Shown piece after piece: positions 1 through 3,652 of a stretch of DNA of 5,089 nt. The DNA comes from Bacteroidota bacterium (GTDB taxonomy: Bacteria; Bacteroidota; Bacteroidia; Bacteroidales; VadinHA17): NCBI GenBank assembly GCA_030631445.1, contig DAOVLD010000157.1, forward strand, positions 1 through 5,089, read 5' to 3'. The notes beneath the pieces are model-generated. The model saw only the letters and a program-made list of their open reading frames with translations, made no database searches and had not been told where the DNA came from. The first letter of the stretch is position 1; every line of letters starts with the position of its first letter. Position numbers and translations under genes: made by a program.

Positions 1-224
1 TAATTGATGCACTTGAGTTTGCTCTAGAAGTAGCAGTGAAAGATTCCATATGCTCAAAAGCAGTATGGAAGATAAATAAAATAAAGGCTAAAGCTAAGTG
101 CAGGGAATGTGGACATGTTTATAGTGTGGATGATTATTTCGGTCCATGCCCAAAATGTATGGGGTTTGGTAAAGAAATTCTTCAGGGGAAAGAAATACAA
201 CTGAAATCAATTACAGTCGAATAA
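1..224 (+). CDS. hypA: HypA, [NiFe] hydrogenase nickel metallochaperone (3' part only)
   Basis: The 5' end lies outside the window. The frame is open from base 3 and encodes the last 73 residues of a protein that is usually about 115 long. HypA binds nickel through its N-terminus, not visible here, and passes it with HypB to the large subunit of [NiFe] hydrogenases in the cytoplasm. The visible part holds the structural zinc site, two CxxC pairs (CREC and CPKC) separated by 12 residues, followed by the typical tail ending in ELQ-like/IKSITVE residues (here IQLKSITVE). The upstream stretch IDALEFALEVAVKDS matches the conserved helix before the zinc domain. An ATG at 36 is internal and not the true start. 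hypB follows after 102 bases on the same strand, as expected for a maturation cluster. Family assignment is firm; which hydrogenase is served cannot be seen. Confidence 0.93.
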   Translation, partial: IDALEFALEVAVKDSICSKAVWKINKIKAKAKCRECGHVYSVDDYFGPCPKCMGFGKEILQGKEIQLKSITVE

Positions 225-283
225 ATCATAAGTAAAAACTGCTTAAAAAATTGTTTTTAATAAATTCGCGAAACAGTTTTAGT

Positions 284-291
284 TAATTTTG
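284..291 (+). promoter_or_regulatory. Candidate Bacteroidota -7 promoter box for hypB
   Basis: TAATTTTG matches the Bacteroidota -7 consensus TAnnTTTG exactly and lies 35 bases before the hypB start, in the 102-base hypA-hypB gap. I do not see a clean TTG -33 box about 20 bases upstream (the best there is TTCG at 265-268), so strength is uncertain. If real, hypB can be transcribed apart from hypA. Confidence 0.45.
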
Positions 292-326
292 CGACAAATT
301 TATATTGATACTAAAAAGCGAAAAAT

Positions 327-1127
327 ATGTGTGATACTTGCGGATGCGGACAACCCGGTGAAAATGTTACTTTTAGAAAACCCGGTGAAAAAGAAGAACA
401 TACTCATTCCCATGGAGGTATAACCCATAGCCATCCCCATGGTGATCATAACCATAATCATCATGATCATGACCATTCCGGAAGTCGTGAAATTATAATT
501 GAACAGAATGTTCTTCAGAAGAACGATCTGCTAGCTGAGCGGAACAGGGGATATTTCGAAGCAAAAAATATATTTGCTGTTAACCTTGTTAGTTCCCCCG
601 GCTCAGGCAAGACCAGTCTGCTTGAGAAAACTATCAGGATATTGAAAGATAAAGGTTCTCTTTATATAATTGAGGGTGATCAGCAAACCATGCTTGATGC
701 CAACCGGATAGAAAAGGCAGGTGCTCCGGTTATCCAGATTAATACCGGAGCTGGTTGCCATCTTGATGCCGATATGATAAACAAAGCGGTAAAGTCGCTC
801 GAGATAAAAGATGATTCCATTCTTCTGATAGAGAACATTGGAAATCTGGTGTGCCCGGCTATGTTTGACCTTGGTGAATCTCAGAGGGTTGTGATTGTTA
901 GCGTTACTGAAGGGGAGGACAAACCTATTAAGTATCCCGGTATGTTTCAATCATCAGAGATCTGTGTAATAAACAAAACAGATCTGTTGCCGTATGTTGA
1001 TTTTGATATTGAGAAATTTAAGGAGTACGCCTGTAAAGTAAATCCCGATCTGAATTTTTTTGAACTTTCAGCAAAAACAGAAGAGGGAATGGAGCAGTGG
1101 ATACAGTGGCTTCAGGAGAGAGATTGA
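327..1127 (+). CDS. hypB: HypB, hydrogenase nickel incorporation GTPase with His-rich nickel-binding N-terminus
   Basis: HypB is a SIMIBI-class GTPase that delivers nickel to the [NiFe] hydrogenase large subunit together with HypA. The 266 residues show the whole family plan. The N-terminus MCDTCGCG carries the CxxCxC high-affinity nickel site. Residues 25-50 hold 12 histidines, a likely nickel-storage region. The P-loop GSGKTS is at 92-97, EGDQQT at 116-121, the metal-site Cys-His of TGAGCHLDA at 144-145, the ENIGNLVCPA segment at 169-178, and the guanine-specificity motif NKTD at 216-219. The ATG at 327 is chosen because the Cys motif must be at the very N-terminus; it follows an A-rich leader with no Shine-Dalgarno site. 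The gene lies 102 bases after hypA. Its last 66 bases recur at 2719-2784, an unusual partial duplication. The long minus-strand frame inside it is a shadow. Confidence 0.97.
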   Translation: MCDTCGCGQPGENVTFRKPGEKEEHTHSHGGITHSHPHGDHNHNHHDHDHSGSREIIIEQNVLQKNDLLAERNRGYFEAKNIFAVNLVSSPGSGKTSLLEKTIRILKDKGSLYIIEGDQQTMLDANRIEKAGAPVIQINTGAGCHLDADMINKAVKSLEIKDDSILLIENIGNLVCPAMFDLGESQRVVIVSVTEGEDKPIKYPGMFQSSEICVINKTDLLPYVDFDIEKFKEYACKVNPDLNFFELSAKTEEGMEQWIQWLQERD

Positions 1128-1138
1128 TTGGTCAGAGA

Positions 1139-1228
1139 GGTGATGCAAGTATAACCATACAAGGCAATTCGCTGCAGCCGGGAATGTATATGTACACGTT
1201 AATTACTGATTGAAAAGAAATTGATACT
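1139..1228 (+). pseudogene. Remnant of a C-terminal sorting/tail domain of a Bacteroidota surface protein
   Basis: Read in the frame starting at 1139, this gives SITIQGNSLQPGMYMYTLI, then Thr-Asp, a TGA stop at 1211-1213, then KEIDT. This closely resembles the end of Bacteroidota tail-fibre or endosialidase-chaperone-type surface proteins, whose C-terminus usually reads like LxxGMYxYxLIxDGKEIDTKRMILT. The TGA sits exactly where a glycine codon (GGA) is expected, and the similarity continues for about five residues beyond it before fading. No start codon or upstream part of such a gene is present; hypB ends about ten bases before. I therefore read it as a gene fragment left by insertion or rearrangement and then mutated. 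Family recognition rests on remembered motif similarity only. Confidence 0.6.
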
Positions 1229-1240
1229 GAAATATTTTTA
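1210..1240 (+). promoter_or_regulatory. Candidate promoter of the T9SS-sorted protein gene
   Basis: TTG at 1210-1212, a 20-base spacer, and TATTTTTA at 1233-1240 (one base off TAnnTTTG) have the spacing expected of a Bacteroidota housekeeping promoter. The predicted start of transcription would be near 1247, about 20 bases before the ATG at 1269. It overlaps the decayed gene fragment, so the promoter may have arisen from, or arrived with, inserted DNA. AT-rich DNA makes chance matches fairly likely. Confidence 0.4.
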
Positions 1241-1268
1241 CTTTATATGCTAATTGATAAAAATAAAA

Positions 1269-2189
1269 ATGAAAAGGTATCTTATTTTTATTCTTCTTTT
1301 TTTCATCTTCAGTAGAGATTATGCTCAAACTTATTTTCCTTTTCCTGATTCCAATGCGGTATGGAGTGAAAGATTTAACCCACCTGAATATGAAGGATAT
1401 TCCTCATATCATATTTATGGTTTACTCAACCAGGATACAATTATAAATTCCGTAAGATATCACAAACTGTATTCTTTTAGTGATACAATCTTTATTGAAG
1501 AGAATGCAACATATATTGGTGGTATCAGAGAGGACAGCACAAAACGAATATATTATAAAGGCATAAATGTTTTTGAATCCTGTTATTTTACAGATACAAA
1601 TAATTACGGTGAAGTATTACTTTATGATTTTTCAGTTAATGTCGGAGATACAATAAGAAATGGAAATTTTACAATTAATGATTATTTAGTTGTTACCTTA
1701 ATTGATTCAGTATTACTTAATAATAAATACAGAAAAAGAATTCATTTTGAAAATTACTCCTGGTGTCAATGGATTGAAGGAATAGGTAATATCCAGGGAT
1801 TATTATTTTATTCAGGAGACCTGCCTGCTGGGGGTTTTTCTAACGAATTAATTTGTTTTAAACAAAACGATACTCTTATATATTTAAATCCCAATTATGA
1901 TAGTTGCTTTTATCTTAGTGTAGGTATAAGAAAAAACGAATCTCTCGAAAAAAAAACAAAAGTTTTTCCAAATCCTGTTACTGACATTAGTATTCTTGAT
2001 TTTGGAGACATAACAGGTTCTGATTTTGTACGGATATATTGTATTCACGGAGCTATAATTAAACAAATAGATATTAAAGGTAAAAAACAAATTTATATTT
2101 ATAAAAAGGATTTTTTACCCGGCATCTATTTTTACAGAATAGTATCATTTAAGAGGAAAACTTTTCCCGGTCGGTTTGTTGTAAATTAA
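1269..2189 (+). CDS. Secreted T9SS type A sorting-domain protein, function unknown
   Basis: The protein has 306 residues from the ATG at 1269. A TTG 15 bases upstream would add five residues, but the ATG gives the cleaner signal peptide: MKR, a hydrophobic run from YLIF to FIFS, and a likely cleavage after about residue 20 (YAQ). The body has patterns I associate with a common uncharacterised Bacteroidota family: DTIINSVRYHKLY, IGGIREDSTKRIYYKG, LLYDFSVNVGDTI and WIEGIGNIQGLL. From about residue 230 to the end lies the C-terminal sorting domain (KVFPNPVTD near its start, LPGIYFYRI and a final GRFVVN). This domain directs export through the type IX system and usually attachment to the cell surface. 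The gene is clearly more AT-rich than hypB and hdrA (sampled lines 27-37 % G+C against about 47 %). It sits between two copies of the hypB 3' end and is unrelated in role to its neighbours. No enzymatic motif is visible. Confidence 0.85.
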   Translation: MKRYLIFILLFFIFSRDYAQTYFPFPDSNAVWSERFNPPEYEGYSSYHIYGLLNQDTIINSVRYHKLYSFSDTIFIEENATYIGGIREDSTKRIYYKGINVFESCYFTDTNNYGEVLLYDFSVNVGDTIRNGNFTINDYLVVTLIDSVLLNNKYRKRIHFENYSWCQWIEGIGNIQGLLFYSGDLPAGGFSNELICFKQNDTLIYLNPNYDSCFYLSVGIRKNESLEKKTKVFPNPVTDISILDFGDITGSDFVRIYCIHGAIIKQIDIKGKKQIYIYKKDFLPGIYFYRIVSFKRKTFPGRFVVN

Positions 2190-2341
2190 TTTGTCAATTC
2201 ATAAATAATTCACTTATGAAAAAATTATCACTTCTGTCCGGTTAACAAATATATATAAGTTCAAGAAGACTGAATATATAAGCGTTAGAAGTTCTTTGAT
2301 AAATTTTTCGATTTGAAATCAAAATTTTTATATAAAATACT

Positions 2342-2370
2342 CTTTCTTCGTCCGCCTAGCGGACTGAAAG
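2342..2370. repeat. Hairpin 1: palindromic GTCCGC/GCGGAC element
   Basis: GTCCGC (2350-2355) and GCGGAC (2359-2364) form a perfect 6-bp stem around a CTA loop. CTTTC (2342-2346) and GAAAG (2366-2370) can extend it after a small internal loop. Its G+C content stands out in AT-rich surroundings. There is no T-run after it, so a simple terminator for the upstream gene (152 bases away) is unlikely. Confidence 0.6.
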
Positions 2371-2375
2371 ATAAT

Positions 2376-2401
2376 AGGCAGGCATTTCAATGCCTGATAC
2401 A
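2376..2401. repeat. 26-bp direct repeat, copy A, with internal hairpin
   Basis: This repeat recurs at 2446-2471 with one mismatch in 26 bases (G at 2382, A at 2452), 70 bases apart start to start. Copy A contains a perfect inverted repeat, CAGGCATT (2379-2386) and AATGCCTG (2389-2396). The mismatch in copy B breaks one pair of that stem. Confidence 0.75.
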
Positions 2402-2417
2402 AAGATTAACAATTATT

Positions 2418-2439
2418 ATTCATCCCAGAGGGATAGAAT
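2418..2439. repeat. Hairpin 2: ATCCC/GGGAT element between the two direct repeats
   Basis: ATCCC (2422-2426) and GGGAT (2430-2434) pair around an AGA loop. ATTC (2418-2421) and GAAT (2436-2439) extend the stem past a single bulged A. The form, a short G+C stem with a 3-base loop, is the same as hairpins 1 and 4-type elements in this block. Confidence 0.55.
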
Positions 2440-2445
2440 GAAAAC

Positions 2446-2471
2446 AGGCAGACATTTCAATGCCTGATACA
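2446..2471. repeat. 26-bp direct repeat, copy B
   Basis: Second copy of the repeat at 2376-2401, matching 25 of 26 bases. Copy A is preceded by AAT and copy B by AAC, so similarity starts sharply at the AGGCAG run; after the repeat the sequences diverge within a few bases. Confidence 0.75.
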
Positions 2472-2514
2472 GAAAACCAGAGGAATTGAATTCGAAGAAA
2501 AATATTTGTTATAG

Positions 2515-2552
2515 TGCCATTCTAGCCCTACAGGCTGTCTGGCATGTACATG
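2515..2552. repeat. Hairpin 3: nested stem followed by a perfect palindrome
   Basis: TGCCA (2515-2519) pairs with TGGCA (2540-2544), and inside it AGCC (2524-2527) pairs with GGCT (2533-2536). The perfect 10-base palindrome CATGTACATG (2543-2552) overlaps the right end. It could be structured RNA or DNA, or a protein-binding palindrome; no function can be assigned. Confidence 0.5.
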
Positions 2553-2558
2553 TTAATA

Positions 2559-2576
2559 CAGTCACTGAAGTGGCTG
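2559..2576. repeat. Hairpin 4: CAGTCACT/AGTGGCTG stem
   Basis: CAGTCACT (2559-2566) and AGTGGCTG (2569-2576) pair over eight positions with one T-G wobble around a 2-base centre. It follows hairpin 3 by only six bases, continuing the dense array. Confidence 0.5.
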
Positions 2577-2589
2577 CCTATTATCAATA

Positions 2590-2604
2590 AGTCTCTACGA
2601 GACT
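2590..2604. repeat. Hairpin 5: AGTCTC/GAGACT stem
   Basis: AGTCTC (2590-2595) and GAGACT (2599-2604) form a perfect 6-bp stem with a TAC loop, similar in form to the CTA-loop hairpin at 2350-2364. It is the last clear hairpin before the right inverted-repeat arm at 2634. Confidence 0.55.
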
Positions 2605-2718
2605 GACGGCTGAAATTGAAACTGTTCGACTTATAACCGGATAGTAGTGAAAAAATTATTCATAATTTACTTATTCATAAATATTCTTTGCCAGGAGCAT
2701 TTGAAGTTGAGTTGGGTG

Positions 2719-2784
2719 GAACTTTCGGTAAAAACAGAAGAGGGAATGGAGCAGTGGATCCGGTGGCTTCAGGAGAGAGACTGA
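2719..2784 (+). pseudogene. Duplicated 3' end of hypB (last 22 codons with stop)
   Basis: These 66 bases match the end of the intact hypB (1062-1127) at 61 positions, with no gap and the same TGA stop. They encode ELSVKTEEGMEQWIRWLQ plus Glu-Arg-Asp, differing from hypB by Ala to Val and Gln to Arg; the other three changes are silent. Similarity ends abruptly on the left (only a weak LS/LN match further upstream) and within about nine bases after the stop on the right. There is no start codon or GTPase part, so it cannot be functional. It ends four bases before the convergent rex stop codon. It is either the relic of a second hypB or the original hypB end, left behind when DNA was inserted or recombined upstream. 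Confidence 0.88.
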
Positions 2785-2788
2785 TAAA

Positions 2789-3412
2789 TCAGATATTTTT
2801 CTGCTTCAATTGTATGTGATAAAATATAGCCTCCAGTTCATTTCCGAGATTGATATTGTTGATTTGAACATCTTCAGGAGCTTTTAATACAAGGCTGCTG
2901 AAATTCAGTATCCCTTTGATCCCTGCTTTTACAAGCAGATTGCATACTTCCTGGGCAGCAATATCAGGGACCGCAATAATACCGATTGTAATTTTGTGTT
3001 TCTTAATAATTTCAGGAGCTTTCTCGGGAGGAAAAACAGGTACTAAAGTTTTTCTTTTATGTTTTGATGGATCAATATCAATAGCAGCTATAATATGAAA
3101 CATGCTTCTTGAGAAACCCTTGTATTTCATTAGAGACTGTCCTAAATTGCCATATCCTATAAGTAATACGTTTTGAGGCGAGCTCTTTTTGAAAATTTCA
3201 TTTATAGTGGTAATTAATTCTTCAATATTATAGCCAGCTTTTTTGTGCCCTCGTATATTAAATTTTGAGAAATCTTTCCTGATTTGCTCTGCACTAACAC
3301 CTATATGTTTTCCGAGATTATATGAATAGATAGTTTTAAATCCCAGTTCCTGGAATTTTGCCAGGCAACTACGATATTGTAAAAGTCGTGTGATATTACT
3401 TCTTAAATACAT
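2789..3412 (-). CDS. rex: Rex, NADH/NAD+-sensing redox transcriptional repressor
   Basis: Rex dimers bind DNA when NAD+ is high and let go when NADH accumulates, releasing fermentation, hydrogenase and electron-transfer genes. The 207 residues match the family's usual length. The N-terminal winged helix (about 1-75) contains GVSAEQIRKDFS at 38-49, the recognition region usually read as VxxxQVRKDLS, then the AGYNIEEL motif at 59-66. The Rossmann domain begins at about 80 with GYGNLG (86-91), followed by AAIDIDP (109-115), AVPDIAAQEV (147-156), AGIKGILNFSS (163-173) and the C-terminal helix that swaps between subunits. The ATG at 3410-3412 is supported by the alignment of the start with known Rex proteins. 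A candidate Rex operator lies four bases upstream, suggesting self-repression. The gene is divergent from hdrA and convergent with the hypB remnant. Confidence 0.95.
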   Translation of the reverse strand: MYLRSNITRLLQYRSCLAKFQELGFKTIYSYNLGKHIGVSAEQIRKDFSKFNIRGHKKAGYNIEELITTINEIFKKSSPQNVLLIGYGNLGQSLMKYKGFSRSMFHIIAAIDIDPSKHKRKTLVPVFPPEKAPEIIKKHKITIGIIAVPDIAAQEVCNLLVKAGIKGILNFSSLVLKAPEDVQINNINLGNELEAIFYHIQLKQKNI

Positions 3413-3415
3413 TTT

Positions 3416-3433
3416 ATGTTACTTATTTCACAA
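3416..3433. promoter_or_regulatory. Candidate Rex operator before rex
   Basis: ATGTTACTTATTTCACAA matches the general Rex consensus TTGTGAANNNNTTCACAA at 11 of 14 informative positions, with a perfect TTCACAA half. It starts four bases upstream of the rex start codon, where bound protein would block transcription or leader elongation. The exact Bacteroidota Rex consensus may differ, and one half-site is weak. Confidence 0.45.
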
Positions 3434-3568
3434 AATAACGAAAAAAAATAAACAAAACAAATGAATCTACTCTATTTTTAAAGAATAAAAATAAGACATA
3501 AAAGCAAGAAAAACAATAGAATAGAATATAATTAAAATATGTTATACATCATATTTGTGTATTAAGTG

Positions 3569-3599
3569 TTGTTAATAGATATTATATAATATACTTTTA
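3569..3599 (+). promoter_or_regulatory. Candidate Bacteroidota promoter of hdrA
   Basis: TTG at 3569-3571, a 20-base spacer and TACTTTTA at 3592-3599 (one base off TAnnTTTG) form a promoter-like pair. Transcription would begin near 3605, giving a leader of about 50 bases before the ATG at 3653. The candidate Rex site at 3600-3617 directly follows the -7 box and would cover the transcription start. Confidence 0.5.
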
Positions 3600-3617
3600 T
3601 TGTGATTAATTTAACAT
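3600..3617. promoter_or_regulatory. Candidate Rex operator in the hdrA promoter
   Basis: TTGTGATTAATTTAACAT matches TTGTGAANNNNTTCACAA at 11 of 14 informative positions, with a strong TTGTGA half. It abuts the -7 box of the predicted hdrA promoter, a classic place for a repressor. Together with the neighbouring rex gene, this suggests that hdrA and what follows are turned on when NADH builds up. Confidence 0.5.
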
Positions 3618-3652
3618 AAATACTCCTAATCATACTTAACTGAATTTTTATA

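Larger units (their letters stand above)
2214..2665. mobile_element. MITE-like, non-coding block bounded by imperfect terminal inverted repeats
   Basis: The left arm 2214-2244 and right arm 2634-2665 are imperfect inverted copies. The core tcacttctgtccggtta (2228-2244) pairs with taaccggatagtagtga (2634-2650) at 15 of 17 positions, and the similarity extends outward through an A/T-rich TTATGAA-type end with one gap. An 11-base direct repeat, attcataaata, stands 6-7 bases outside each arm (2197-2207 and 2673-2683). The inside holds no credible gene, only a series of hairpins. This is the layout of a miniature inverted-repeat element, but the direct repeats do not touch the arms and no transposase is present. 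The label is therefore tentative; a degraded composite of repeats is the alternative. Confidence 0.35.

Noticed and set aside
233..259. Terminator after hypA (TAAAAAC paired with GTTTTTA)
   Set aside because: A 7-bp stem with a single G-C pair and a 13-base loop is too weak to call, and such matches are common in AT-rich gaps.
603..950. 115-codon minus-strand open frame inside hypB
   Set aside because: It lies wholly opposite the conserved GTPase core of hypB, and its translation shows no recognisable domain; it is a shadow frame.
1254..1268. TTG at 1254 as start of the T9SS-sorted protein
   Set aside because: It would add five residues ahead of a normal Lys-Arg signal-peptide start. The ATG at 1269 is the better start.
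1884..2090. 68-codon minus-strand frame inside the T9SS gene
   Set aside because: It overlaps the sorting domain of the secreted protein, is of low-complexity AT-rich composition and has no motif.
2376..2471. CRISPR-like repeat-spacer-repeat
   Set aside because: There are only two copies, the 44-base interval itself contains a hairpin, no third repeat or cas gene is present, and the area is full of other small repeats.
2785..2788. Shared bidirectional terminator between the hypB relic and rex
   Set aside because: The stop codons are four bases apart and I find no hairpin with flanking T-runs on either strand nearby.
3434..3568. Small gene or RNA in the AT-rich rex-hdrA gap
   Set aside because: Both strands show only short frames and A-runs. 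No stem, tRNA-like fold or conserved motif was seen besides the promoter and operator candidates.
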